Origin: Chryseobacterium sp. ON_d1
Lineage (GTDB): Bacteria > Bacteroidota > Bacteroidia > Flavobacteriales > Weeksellaceae
Length of the DNA stretch: 64,000 bases
Assembly: GCF_006829085.1 (NCBI RefSeq)
Contig: NZ_BJTC01000015.1
Span: forward strand, 1 to 64,000
Direction of reading: 5' to 3'
Shown here: in pieces, positions 43,374 to 52,691 of the stretch
How positions within the stretch are numbered: the first letter of the stretch is position 1
Layout: each line of letters starts with the position of its first letter
Made by a program: the position numbers and the translations under genes
The notes under the pieces: generated by a model
Told to the model about the DNA's origin: nothing
Databases searched by the model: none
The model's input: the letters and a program-made list of their open reading frames with translations, nothing else

Positions 43374-46300
43374 CTAATTCAAATAGAACTCATATTTATT
43401 TAATAACTGAATTTCTTTAATCAGATCTCCATTCAGATCTACCGAATGTTTCATAGACTGTACTTCAATGTGAGAATCATCTTCAAGGTTTTTAATAAAG
43501 AACTTCAGCTTTTGATTTCCTTTATTCCGATCCAGAACTGTTCTGAAAAAATCAAGATCTTCCGGTCTTACATCCATAACATCCATAACAAGCGATATGC
43601 TTTTTGCAAATCTCTCAAATGCCTCCTGGAGCTCTATAACGTCAACAACATTGACAAATACTCTTCCGTCCTTTACCTGAGCAAATTTTATCTTAAAAAT
43701 AACAAATCTCTGAACCTCAAGCTTTTCCTTCAACCTCATATAATCCCGGTCTCCCAACCTGAATGAATATGATCCGGAATAATCTTCAAGCGTAACAAAA
43801 GCTACTTTTTCGCCACTTCTGAAACCATCCTGAACCCTGTATTCTGTAATCAGGCCAGCCACTGTATATTCTTTTCCTCCACCTCCGTTTTCTCTTTCTT
43901 TCTGCAGGGTTTTCCAGTCTTTCTTTTTTTCCTCAAACAATTCCTCCTGTTTGTTGGCAAAAGCCTGCTCTTTGTAAGCATCTACCTCATCGAGATTCAG
44001 GAACAGAAAGTTTCCTTTTGGTTCTGCTTTTTTGGTCACTTCTTCAATGACTTCCTCCTCTCCCACTGACATATCATCAGAAACAATCTCACTTAAATCA
44101 ACAGTTTCATCCTGTGAGTCCTGCTCAAGAACCGGAGCTTCATCTGTCACGATCTTCTCTTCCACATCTTTCTCCAGAACTGCTTTCTTCGAAAGCTGCC
44201 CCTGCATAAACTGAAACTGATATTTAAATTCATCCAGCGGATGTGCAGAAAGATAGAAACCGATAATCTCTTTTTCTTTATTGAGCTTATGCATGTTTGG
44301 CCATTCCGGACATGGTGCAAGTTTAGGCTGCTCAATCTGAACTTCTTCTGCAAAGTCTGCAAATAAAGAGTGTTCCATCTCGTTTTTACTTTCCTGGAAA
44401 CTCTGTCCATACCTGATCAGTCTTTCAAGGTTTGTCTTTCCGGCCATATCAATATCAAAATACTGACCTCTGTGGAAAGAATCCAATTCATCAAAAGCAC
44501 CGGCTAGTACCAAACTCTCCGCTACCCTTTTATTCATCTGGGAAGGTAATATTCTCTCAAAGAAATCATAGATATTCTTAAACCTTCCGTTTTCTCTTTC
44601 CCTTGTAATCGCTTCACTCGGTCCTTCCCCGATTCCCTTAATCGCTCCCAGCCCAAAGCGGATCTGTCCTTTTTCGTTTACTGAGAATTTATATTGAGAT
44701 TCATTCACATCAGGACCTAATACATCCACACCCATACTTTTACAATCCTCCATGAACATGGTAATTGAATCTGTATTGTTAATGTTATTACTCATTACAC
44801 TCGCCATATATTCTGCAGGATAATTTGCTTTTAAAAATGCAGTCTGGTATGCAATAAAGGCATAACATGTTGAGTGAGATTTGTTGAAGGCATATTCGGC
44901 AAAAGCTTTCCAGTCGTTCCAGATCTTCTCCAGCCTCTCTTCATTCAGATTGTTTTTCCGACCTCCTTCAATGAATTTCGGGTACATTTTATTAAGAACA
45001 TCGATCTGCTTTTTACCCATTGCCTTTCTAAGCGTATCGGCTTCACCTTTGGTAAAATTGGCCAACTTCTGTGACAAAAGCATTACCTGCTCCTGATAAA
45101 CAGTAATCCCGTATGTTTCTTTTAAATATTCTTCTGTTTCCGGTAAGTCATAAACGATTTCTTCGATTCCATGCTTTCTGTTGATAAAGTTTGGAATATA
45201 TTTAATTGGTCCTGGGCGGTATAAGGCATTCATGGCAATAAGGTCAGCAAAAACCGTTGGTTTAAGTTCCCTCATATATTTTTGCATCCCCGGACTTTCA
45301 TACTGGAAAATCCCGACTGTTCTTCCTTCTTTAAATAGCTGATATGTTTTGGTATCGTCAAGAGGAATAAGATCCGGATCAATATCGACCCCATGCCTTG
45401 CCTTCACCAGTTTTAAAGCATCTTTGATGATGGTCAGTGTCCTTAGTCCCAAAAAGTCCATCTTCAGAAGACCTGCACTTTCTGCCACTGAGTTATCAAA
45501 CTGAGATACGAGGATGTCAGCATCTTTTGCGGCAATGGTCACCGGAACCAGATTACTTACATCTTCCGGTGTAATGATTACTCCACAGGCATGAATTCCT
45601 GTATTCCTGATACAGCCTTCCATCTTTTTAGCACTGGCCAAAACCCCGTGTCTTGAATCATCCGGACTGTCCAGAACGTATCTCATTTCATCAACAAGCA
45701 TCTGTTCTTCCGGTTTTAATTTATCATATTTCGCCAGAGCTTTTGCTATGTTCATCCCTGGTGTGGAAGGAATCAGCTTGGCAATATTATTAGTATCGGG
45801 AATTGGAACATCCAATACCCTACCGGCATCTTTAATGGCAGACTTCCCTCCGAGTACAGAATAAGTAATAATCTGTGCTACCTGACTTTGTCCGTATTTT
45901 TCTATTACCCATTTGATAACCCTGTCCCTTCCTTCATCATCAAAGTCAATATCAATATCGGGCATGGATACCCTTTCCGGATTCAGGAATCTCTCAAAAA
46001 GGAGATCATATTTAATAGGGTCTACATTGGTAATTCCAATACAGTAAGCCACAGCAGATCCTGCAGCAGAACCTCTTCCGGGTCCCACCCAGACGCCCAT
46101 TTTACGGGCTTCGTTACAGAAATCCTGTACAATAAGGAAGTATCCTGGATAACCGGTATTGGCAATTACTTCAAGCTCAAAGTCAAGACGTTCTTTAATT
46201 TCATCGGTAATCCCATCTGCTCCATATCTGTTTTTTGCTCCTTCATAGGTAAGATGGGTCAAATAAGCCATCTCCCCTCTTTTCCCTCCATCTACCTCAT

Positions 46301-48041
46301 CTTCTGCATGGATAAATTCTTCGGGAATATCAAATTTAGGAAGGAGTACGTCTCTTTTTAAGGTATAGGGTTTAAATTTCGCTGTAAACTCCTCATAGGC
46401 ATCAAAAGCATCAGGATATGCTAAAAAAGCCTCTTTTATTTCATCAGAATTTTTAATGTAATACTCACCTGTCGCAAGACCTCTTCTTTTACCAAATCCC
46501 TTCCCTATAGGTGTTGTCAGCTTTTCTCCATCTTTGATACAGCTGACGATATCCTGAATATTAGCGTCATCTTTATTGGTATAAAAAGTCTCGTTCTGCG
46601 CTAAGATTTTAACATTATATTTATCTGCCAGATATAACAGTACCTCATTCAAATGCTCTTCTTCAGGCAGTTTGTGATTCTGAATCTGTACATAAAAATC
46701 ATCTTCAAAAGTGTCTTTCCACCATTTAAAAAGCTCCTCTCCTTTCTGTTCACCGGTATTTAAGATTGCATCAGGAATATCTCCCATAATCCCCGAAGTC
46801 AGAGCAATCACCCCTTCTTTATATTGGGCAATCAGCTCACGGCTCACCCTTGGAACTCCAAAATAGAAACCTTTAAGGAAACCAATACTGGAAAGCTTTG
46901 CCAGGTTTTTATACCCGTTAAAGTCTTTTGCCAAAAGGACTACCTGTGTTCTCCTGTCGGGATCATCCTTGGTAAACTGCTTTTGTTCATAACGGTCTGA
47001 AATATAAAATTCACAGCCCACTACAGGAATAAGCGGTTCAGAAGCAGGTTCCTCTTCATTAAATTCTGTTCCGTTTTCTTCTGCCTCCAGTTTTTTAGCC
47101 AGGTATTCTTTATGTTTTTTAGCTCTGTCACCGTTAGCTCCTTCTACCGCTGAAACAAACTTAAAAGCCCCCATCATATTTCCAAGATCCACCATTCCTA
47201 CGGCAGGAAAATTTTCATCAGAAGCTTTTCTAATCAGATCATTGATACTGGAAGTAGCCGTTAGAGTGGAAAAAACACTGTGGTTATCAAAATTGAAATA
47301 TTTACCTAAATCAATTTCGTCAATGCTTCCAAAATCCTGTTGCTTTTTCTTATTATGAAAATCAGCAACCTGCCTTCTGATAACAATATTAAAAGGTTTG
47401 ATCGGATCCGGATAAAGACTTTTGAAATAAGCAAGCTGATCCTCAGAGATCTTTAAGGTTTCTGCGGGAACTACCCCAATTCTCACCATTTCAAAGAAAG
47501 CACGCGCTGTTGCATTTACGTCGGCAGCAGCATTGTGGGCTTCATCAAATTTGTTCCCGTAAAGCTTTTCATAAAGCTCTTCAAGTTTCGGGGGTTTAAA
47601 TCTTCCTCCGCGACCTCCACCAAGCTGACAGAAGTCGGTTCCCAATATCATGGTATCTGCTTTCGGTTTCTCCTGCAGATTATCTTTAAGGTTCTTCCTG
47701 TAAAATTCCGCTCCTACAATATTGTAGTCGAATTCCACATTATGTCCTGAAACAACCCTTACTCTTTCCAGAACTTTAGAAAATTCTTCTAAAATCTCCT
47801 GAAGATCACGACCTTCTTCATTGGCAATCTTTGTTGTAATTCCGTGAATTCTTGCTGCATTGAAGGGAATATCATACCCTTCAGGCTTTATTATATAATC
47901 CTGATTTTCAATTAAATTCCCATCATCATCATGCAGCTGCCATGCAATCTGGACCATTCTCGGCCAGTTATCAGAATCTGAAAGCGGAGCATTGAAATTT
48001 TTTGGTAAACCGGTTGTTTCTGTGTCAAAAATTAAATACAT
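43374..48041 (-). CDS. dnaE: DNA polymerase III alpha subunit fused to a DnaQ-type proofreading exonuclease
   Basis: A 1555-residue replicative polymerase. Residues 1-185 are a DEDDh 3'-5' exonuclease: FDTETTG (Asp6, Glu8), SGHNVEFD (Asp105), EAHNAAADV (His169, Asp174). The polymerase follows: PHP-like region (about 245-345), palm GPGRGSAAGS and PDIDIDFDD (near 694-702), helix-hairpin-helix and OB fold (EYTVAGLITEYRVQ, about 1390). The usual DnaE length is about 1160, so the exonuclease and an acidic insert near 1300-1350 account for the excess. In the PHP region the HxHS motif reads FDNHS and TDHGN reads VDLGN, so its metal site looks dead. Essential replication gene. Confidence 0.95.
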   Translation of the reverse strand: MYLIFDTETTGLPKNFNAPLSDSDNWPRMVQIAWQLHDDDGNLIENQDYIIKPEGYDIPFNAARIHGITTKIANEEGRDLQEILEEFSKVLERVRVVSGHNVEFDYNIVGAEFYRKNLKDNLQEKPKADTMILGTDFCQLGGGRGGRFKPPKLEELYEKLYGNKFDEAHNAAADVNATARAFFEMVRIGVVPAETLKISEDQLAYFKSLYPDPIKPFNIVIRRQVADFHNKKKQQDFGSIDEIDLGKYFNFDNHSVFSTLTATSSINDLIRKASDENFPAVGMVDLGNMMGAFKFVSAVEGANGDRAKKHKEYLAKKLEAEENGTEFNEEEPASEPLIPVVGCEFYISDRYEQKQFTKDDPDRRTQVVLLAKDFNGYKNLAKLSSIGFLKGFYFGVPRVSRELIAQYKEGVIALTSGIMGDIPDAILNTGEQKGEELFKWWKDTFEDDFYVQIQNHKLPEEEHLNEVLLYLADKYNVKILAQNETFYTNKDDANIQDIVSCIKDGEKLTTPIGKGFGKRRGLATGEYYIKNSDEIKEAFLAYPDAFDAYEEFTAKFKPYTLKRDVLLPKFDIPEEFIHAEDEVDGGKRGEMAYLTHLTYEGAKNRYGADGITDEIKERLDFELEVIANTGYPGYFLIVQDFCNEARKMGVWVGPGRGSAAGSAVAYCIGITNVDPIKYDLLFERFLNPERVSMPDIDIDFDDEGRDRVIKWVIEKYGQSQVAQIITYSVLGGKSAIKDAGRVLDVPIPDTNNIAKLIPSTPGMNIAKALAKYDKLKPEEQMLVDEMRYVLDSPDDSRHGVLASAKKMEGCIRNTGIHACGVIITPEDVSNLVPVTIAAKDADILVSQFDNSVAESAGLLKMDFLGLRTLTIIKDALKLVKARHGVDIDPDLIPLDDTKTYQLFKEGRTVGIFQYESPGMQKYMRELKPTVFADLIAMNALYRPGPIKYIPNFINRKHGIEEIVYDLPETEEYLKETYGITVYQEQVMLLSQKLANFTKGEADTLRKAMGKKQIDVLNKMYPKFIEGGRKNNLNEERLEKIWNDWKAFAEYAFNKSHSTCYAFIAYQTAFLKANYPAEYMASVMSNNINNTDSITMFMEDCKSMGVDVLGPDVNESQYKFSVNEKGQIRFGLGAIKGIGEGPSEAITRERENGRFKNIYDFFERILPSQMNKRVAESLVLAGAFDELDSFHRGQYFDIDMAGKTNLERLIRYGQSFQESKNEMEHSLFADFAEEVQIEQPKLAPCPEWPNMHKLNKEKEIIGFYLSAHPLDEFKYQFQFMQGQLSKKAVLEKDVEEKIVTDEAPVLEQDSQDETVDLSEIVSDDMSVGEEEVIEEVTKKAEPKGNFLFLNLDEVDAYKEQAFANKQEELFEEKKKDWKTLQKERENGGGGKEYTVAGLITEYRVQDGFRSGEKVAFVTLEDYSGSYSFRLGDRDYMRLKEKLEVQRFVIFKIKFAQVKDGRVFVNVVDVIELQEAFERFAKSISLVMDVMDVRPEDLDFFRTVLDRNKGNQKLKFFIKNLEDDSHIEVQSMKHSVDLNGDLIKEIQLLNKYEFYLN

Positions 48042-48095
48042 ATAATTTTCTAACTTTTTTATAAAAAAGAGAATGTAAAGTTACTCCATTTTTTC

Positions 48096-48127
48096 CAAAT
48101 ATAATTTCCATCAACTCGCCAAAACAA
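48096..48127 (-). promoter_or_regulatory. Promoter of dnaE
   Basis: TATATTTG (48096-48103) with TTG (48125-48127) 21 bases upstream on the minus strand; leader of about 50 nt. Confidence 0.55.
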
Positions 48128-48262
48128 AAATTCAAAACAATACAACAATAATATTTTATAAAAAAATCAAACAACTTCAAACTATCATAAAATAAAATAT
48201 TAAAATACAATTAAAAAATTAGAATTATCTATAAAAACAAACTAATTATTAACTATTTACCC

Positions 48263-48270
48263 TATATTTG
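48263..48270 (+). promoter_or_regulatory. -7 element of the S8 protease gene
   Basis: TATATTTG is an exact consensus match, 33 bases before the ATG at 48304. It overlaps the upstream in-frame TTG at 48268, which therefore cannot be the start. Confidence 0.5.
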
Positions 48271-48303
48271 AAGAATTATAATTTTAATATTTCAACAACT
48301 AAA

Positions 48304-50427
48304 ATGAAGAAACATTTACTTCTTATTAGCACATTAGCTATAGTGTTAGTAAGTGCTCAAAACAATGATGCTTTAAAGAGAGAATTTGAAAGACAAAACA
48401 AAGAGAACAATGAAAAGTTCGACTCTTATGTTTCTAAAAGATTTGGTAATGATAAAAGTCCTGAAACACAAAAAATGATTCAGGAAATGAGAGAAAATTT
48501 AGCTGGATTTAGTGGAAATGTCCCAAACTTTTACCAGACAGAAGACCAAAGTCAAATTTTAAATAATAACGTAGACGCTTTAACAACGGCAGGAGGTGTA
48601 AATGGACTTTCAGGATCGTTTAAAGGAGAAGGAATTGTTTATACTATTTTTGACGGAGGCAGAATTTATGAAAATCATACCGCTTTCAATAATGCAACTG
48701 GTAGAATTTCTAACAAAGAAGCGGCTACCAATGCTTACAGCGCTCACTCAACAGGTGTCGCAAGTATTATTGGTGCTAAATCATCTCCACTATCATCTAC
48801 AAGTAATGGAGTAACAATAACTGGAAATGCAATGGGTATAGCTTTGAATTCAACTATGGATTCTTATAGATTTGCAACAACAACACTTCCTGGTAACTCA
48901 ACCACAAGCACTGTATTTAATAAAATATTACTTGCTCAACCCAAAATTTCAAATCACTCTTATGGTATAAATGCTGCCTGGGATTATAAAACTACAGCTA
49001 ATGGATATCCTGCTAACGGATGGTATTGGGGAGGAAATTATATTTCCGGGACTAATTACGACATGATGGGAACTTATTACACAAATGATCAATCTTACGA
49101 TGCTATTGTATATAATAATCCCACTTATACCATTGTAAAATCTGCCGGAAACTATTTCGGATTTGGGCCTGGGTACGCAGGCAGTACAACAACAGCATAT
49201 TATTATAACGGATCAGGATATTCAACCTATACATTAGGCACTGAGCCACCTGCTAACTGCGCACAAGGTTTCGACTGTATTGGTTACGGTTCATTAGCAA
49301 AAAATATTATTGTAGTTGGAGCAACAGATCCAATTACAACAAATAATCAAAGATATACAAATGCAACTGATGTTCTAAAATCAGACTACAGTAGTGCAGG
49401 ACCAAGAGATGACGGAGGCATTAAACCAGACATTTCTGCTCCGGGAACTAATGTATGGATGGCATCAACTGCAGAAAACACAACGGGAAGTATCACATGG
49501 CAGATTAACAGTGGAACTTCAATGGCTGCTCCTCAGGTAGCCGGAATTATTGGACTTTGGATGCAGATCTACAAATCTTTATTCAACAATGCAGAACTCA
49601 ATGCTGCTGCTTCAAAAACCCTTATGGTACATTCAGCTCTTGAAGCTGGAGAAATAGGACCAGATCCATGGTATGGATGGGGATACATCAATGCAAAAAA
49701 AGGAGCTGAGCTTCTTGTAGGAAAATCTAACAATACAGTAATATTCAATAATGAAACATTAAATAATGGTGCCATCAATACTAAAACAGTTAAAGCATCA
49801 GGATCAGAACCTTTAAAAGTGACTATTTCTTGGATTGATCCGGAATATACAAATATTACCAACCAATGGGATAATCTATATAATAACAGAATTTCAAGAT
49901 TAATCAATGATTTAGATGTAAAGATTACTAATACAGCAAACAATACAGTTTATCTCCCATGGAAGCTGGATGCAAATAACCCTATGCTACCCGCCACAAA
50001 AGGAGACAATACTGTAGATAATGTAGAACAGGTAATTGTTGATAATCCTACACCGGGAGCTGTCTATAAAATTGAAATTTCCCATAAAGGAACATTAAAA
50101 AATAATGCTTCCCCAAGTGTTACCTCTCCTCAAAACTATTCTGTTATTGTAACCGGATTTACAGAATTACTGGGCACTAAAGAAGCCGGACTGTCATCAG
50201 ATGGAATATCAATAGCTCCAACGGTTGTAAAAGACATCACCAATGTATTGAAAGCGCCTAAAAAGTCTACTTTCAATGTGTATGATCTTACCGGCAAAAA
50301 ATTACAAAGCGGAATCATTAACAATGATAAAGAACCTATAGATTTATCAGCTTACACAAAAGGAATTTACATCATTGAAATAAAAACAGGCAAAGATGTT
50401 ATTTCTAAAAAAGTGATCAAGGAATAA
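48304..50427 (+). CDS. S8 (subtilisin-like) serine protease with T9SS type A tail
   Basis: About 707 residues from the ATG that begins MKKHLLLISTLAIVLVSAQ, a clear signal peptide. Catalytic triad of family S8: Asp in YTIFDGGRIYENH, His in YSAHSTGVASI, Ser in NSGTSMAAPQVAG. A beta-sandwich domain (about 480-620: VKASGSEPLKVTISWIDPE) follows, then a T9SS type A tail (STFNVYDLTGKKLQSG, KGIYIIEIKTG, ending KKVIKE). Expected to be an exported endopeptidase that digests extracellular protein. The T9SS tail lacks a clear YPNP motif but keeps the rest. Substrate unknown. Confidence 0.9.
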   Translation: MKKHLLLISTLAIVLVSAQNNDALKREFERQNKENNEKFDSYVSKRFGNDKSPETQKMIQEMRENLAGFSGNVPNFYQTEDQSQILNNNVDALTTAGGVNGLSGSFKGEGIVYTIFDGGRIYENHTAFNNATGRISNKEAATNAYSAHSTGVASIIGAKSSPLSSTSNGVTITGNAMGIALNSTMDSYRFATTTLPGNSTTSTVFNKILLAQPKISNHSYGINAAWDYKTTANGYPANGWYWGGNYISGTNYDMMGTYYTNDQSYDAIVYNNPTYTIVKSAGNYFGFGPGYAGSTTTAYYYNGSGYSTYTLGTEPPANCAQGFDCIGYGSLAKNIIVVGATDPITTNNQRYTNATDVLKSDYSSAGPRDDGGIKPDISAPGTNVWMASTAENTTGSITWQINSGTSMAAPQVAGIIGLWMQIYKSLFNNAELNAAASKTLMVHSALEAGEIGPDPWYGWGYINAKKGAELLVGKSNNTVIFNNETLNNGAINTKTVKASGSEPLKVTISWIDPEYTNITNQWDNLYNNRISRLINDLDVKITNTANNTVYLPWKLDANNPMLPATKGDNTVDNVEQVIVDNPTPGAVYKIEISHKGTLKNNASPSVTSPQNYSVIVTGFTELLGTKEAGLSSDGISIAPTVVKDITNVLKAPKKSTFNVYDLTGKKLQSGIINNDKEPIDLSAYTKGIYIIEIKTGKDVISKKVIKE

Positions 50428-50450
50428 CCTATATCTACAAAGATTTTATA

Positions 50451-50478
50451 CAAAATACTAACAGTTGTTAGTATTTTG
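50451..50478 (+). terminator. Terminator of the S8 protease gene
   Basis: CAAAATACTAAC (50451-50462) and GTTAGTATTTTG (50467-50478) form a perfect 12-bp stem with a 4-base loop, followed by TTTTTTTT. Its loop and right arm overlap the next gene's promoter. Confidence 0.88.
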
Positions 50479-50496
50479 TTTTTTTATGTATATTTG
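50465..50496 (+). promoter_or_regulatory. Promoter of the E1 dehydrogenase gene
   Basis: TTG (50465-50467), 21 bases, TATATTTG (50489-50496). The ATG at 50503 is only 6 bases further on, so the mRNA would be leaderless or nearly so. Confidence 0.55.
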
Positions 50497-50502
50497 CTTC
50501 CT

Positions 50503-52575
50503 ATGGAAAATGCACTTCACGAAAAAGTTTCTCAGGATATATTACTTAAAGCATATAATCATATGATGCTGGCCAAAGCAATGGCCGATATTTACGAAGA
50601 AAACAGAAATGTCTGTAAATACGTTCATAGCACCTCAAGAGGGCATGAAGCCATCCAGCTTGCAACCGCTTATCAGCTCAAAAAAGAAGACTGGGTTTCT
50701 CCTTATTACAGAGACGAAAGCATTCTTTTAGGAATTGGTTTTGAACCTTACCAATTAATGCTTCAATTATTGGCTAAAGCTGATGATCCTTTTTCGGGAG
50801 GAAGATCTTATTACTCTCATCCGTCAAGCAGAGATGAAAACAAACCCAAGATCATTCATCAGAGTTCCGCTACCGGAATGCAGACCATTCCTACTACAGG
50901 GGTAGCACAGGGAATTAAGTATATCCAGGATTTCAATCTTCAGAATTTTGAGAATAATCCTGTTGTAATATGCAGCCTTGGAGACAATTCTGTTACAGAA
51001 GGTGAAGTGAGTGAAGCTTTACAGTTTGCAGCATTACATCAGCTTCCCATTATTTTTCTGGTTCAGGATAACGAATGGGGAATTTCAGTAACGAAAGATG
51101 AAGCAAGAACCTGTGATGCCTATGATTTTGTAGCAGGATTTACAGGACTAAGCAGAATGAGGGTAGACGGAACTGATTTCGTGGAAAGTTTCGAAGCTAT
51201 GAAAAAAGCTGTCGACTTTGTAAGAACAGAAAGAAAACCTTTGGTGGTCTGTGCAAAAACAGTACTGATAGGACACCATACTTCAGGTGTAAGAAGAGAA
51301 TTCTATAGAGACGAAGAAGATTTAACAAAACACAGAGCCAAAGATCCGGGAGAAATCCTTAGAAAACATTTACTGGAAACCGGGGTTGACGAAGATCTTT
51401 TAAAACAAATCACTAAAAAGGCACGTCTTGAAGCTGAAGAAGCTTTTGAAAGAGCTAAAAATGCTGAAGACCCGAAGCCGGAAACTGTAATGCAGCATGT
51501 TTTTACTCCTACTCCTATCACAGAGGAAACAGGTACTCGTGAACCTGCCAACGGAGAAAAAATTGTAATGGTAGATGCTGCCATTCACGCCATACAGGAA
51601 CTGATGTGGAAACACCCTGAAGCTCTTCTTTACGGACAGGATGTAGGAGAAAGAATCGGTGGAGTTTTCCGTGAAACTGTTACATTAGGTAAAAAATTTG
51701 GAAGCAAGCGAGTATTCAATACAGCCATCCAGGAAGCTTATATCATTGGATCTACTGCTGGTATGAGCGCTGTTGGATTGAAACCAATCGTTGAGGTTCA
51801 GTTTGCAGACTATATTTATCCGGGGATCAACCAATTAATCACCGAGATCTCAAAATCCAGCTATTTAAGTGGCGGAAAATTTCCCGTAAGCAATATCATC
51901 CGTGTTCCTATCGGAGCCTATGGAGGAGGTGGACCTTACCACAGTGGAAGTGTTGAAAGTATCCTTTCCAATATCAAAGGAATCAAAATAGCCTATCCAA
52001 GTAATGCTGCTGATTTTAAAGGTTTATTAAAAGCTGCTTACTATGATCCCAACCCTGTAGTAATGCTTGAGCACAAAGGATTATACTGGAGCAAAGTTCC
52101 TGGAACTGAAGATGCTAAAACAATAGAACCGGCTGAAGACTATGTTCTTCCGTTCGGAAAAGGTAAAATCATCATTGAAGCTGATAAAGATGAAACTGAA
52201 AAAGGCAGAACTTTATTAGTAGTAACTTATGGTATGGGAGTTTACTGGGCTAAAGAAGCTGCTAAGAATTTTAACGGAAGAGTGGAAGTAATCGACTTAA
52301 GAACATTAATCCCTCTTGATGAAGAACTTGTTTTTGAAAGAGTAAAAGCTCACGGAAAATGTATCGTTCTCACGGAAGAGCAACTTAACAACTCTTTTGC
52401 AGAAGCATTTGCACACCGTATTTCTAAAAACTGCTTCAAGTATCTTGATGCTCCTGTAGAAACAATGGGTTCTCTGGATGTTCCTGCGGTACCTATCAAT
52501 CTTGTACTGGAAAAAGAAATGCTTCCGAACGCCGAAAAGCTGAGTCTCAAAATTGAAGAAATGCTGAAATATTAA
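50503..52575 (+). CDS. 2-oxoacid dehydrogenase E1, alpha and beta subunits fused
   Basis: About 690 residues from the ATG at 50503. The N-terminal half is E1 alpha (RGHEAIQLATAYQL; TPP-binding CSLGDNSVTEGEVSEALQFAALHQLPIIFLVQDNEWGISV), and the C-terminal half from about 355 is E1 beta (YGQDVGERIGGVFRETVTL, RVFNTAIQEAYIIGSTAGM, EVQFADYIYPGINQL). These act with E2 and E3 in a thiamine-diphosphate complex; the sequence resembles the branched-chain 2-oxoisovalerate type. Bacteroidota often fuse the two subunits in one chain. The canonical GDG of the TPP motif reads GDN here. Confidence 0.92.
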   Translation: MENALHEKVSQDILLKAYNHMMLAKAMADIYEENRNVCKYVHSTSRGHEAIQLATAYQLKKEDWVSPYYRDESILLGIGFEPYQLMLQLLAKADDPFSGGRSYYSHPSSRDENKPKIIHQSSATGMQTIPTTGVAQGIKYIQDFNLQNFENNPVVICSLGDNSVTEGEVSEALQFAALHQLPIIFLVQDNEWGISVTKDEARTCDAYDFVAGFTGLSRMRVDGTDFVESFEAMKKAVDFVRTERKPLVVCAKTVLIGHHTSGVRREFYRDEEDLTKHRAKDPGEILRKHLLETGVDEDLLKQITKKARLEAEEAFERAKNAEDPKPETVMQHVFTPTPITEETGTREPANGEKIVMVDAAIHAIQELMWKHPEALLYGQDVGERIGGVFRETVTLGKKFGSKRVFNTAIQEAYIIGSTAGMSAVGLKPIVEVQFADYIYPGINQLITEISKSSYLSGGKFPVSNIIRVPIGAYGGGGPYHSGSVESILSNIKGIKIAYPSNAADFKGLLKAAYYDPNPVVMLEHKGLYWSKVPGTEDAKTIEPAEDYVLPFGKGKIIIEADKDETEKGRTLLVVTYGMGVYWAKEAAKNFNGRVEVIDLRTLIPLDEELVFERVKAHGKCIVLTEEQLNNSFAEAFAHRISKNCFKYLDAPVETMGSLDVPAVPINLVLEKEMLPNAEKLSLKIEEMLKY

Positions 52576-52582
52576 ATAATTG

Positions 52583-52606
52583 AAACCTCTGAAAAATCAG
52601 AGGTTT
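52583..52606 (+). terminator. Terminator of the E1 dehydrogenase gene
   Basis: AAACCTCTGA (52583-52592) pairs with TCAGAGGTTT (52597-52606), 4-base loop, then T-run. Confidence 0.9.
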
Positions 52607-52691
52607 TTTTATTAATTTTAATAAACAGAATAGATCCCTTATTTTGGTATCCATTTTGTTTATATGCACACCAATAATTTCATACATCTTT

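Noticed and set aside
48268..48303. Upstream TTG start for the S8 protease
   Set aside because: A -7 element covers 48263-48270, and only the ATG at 48304 gives a proper signal peptide.
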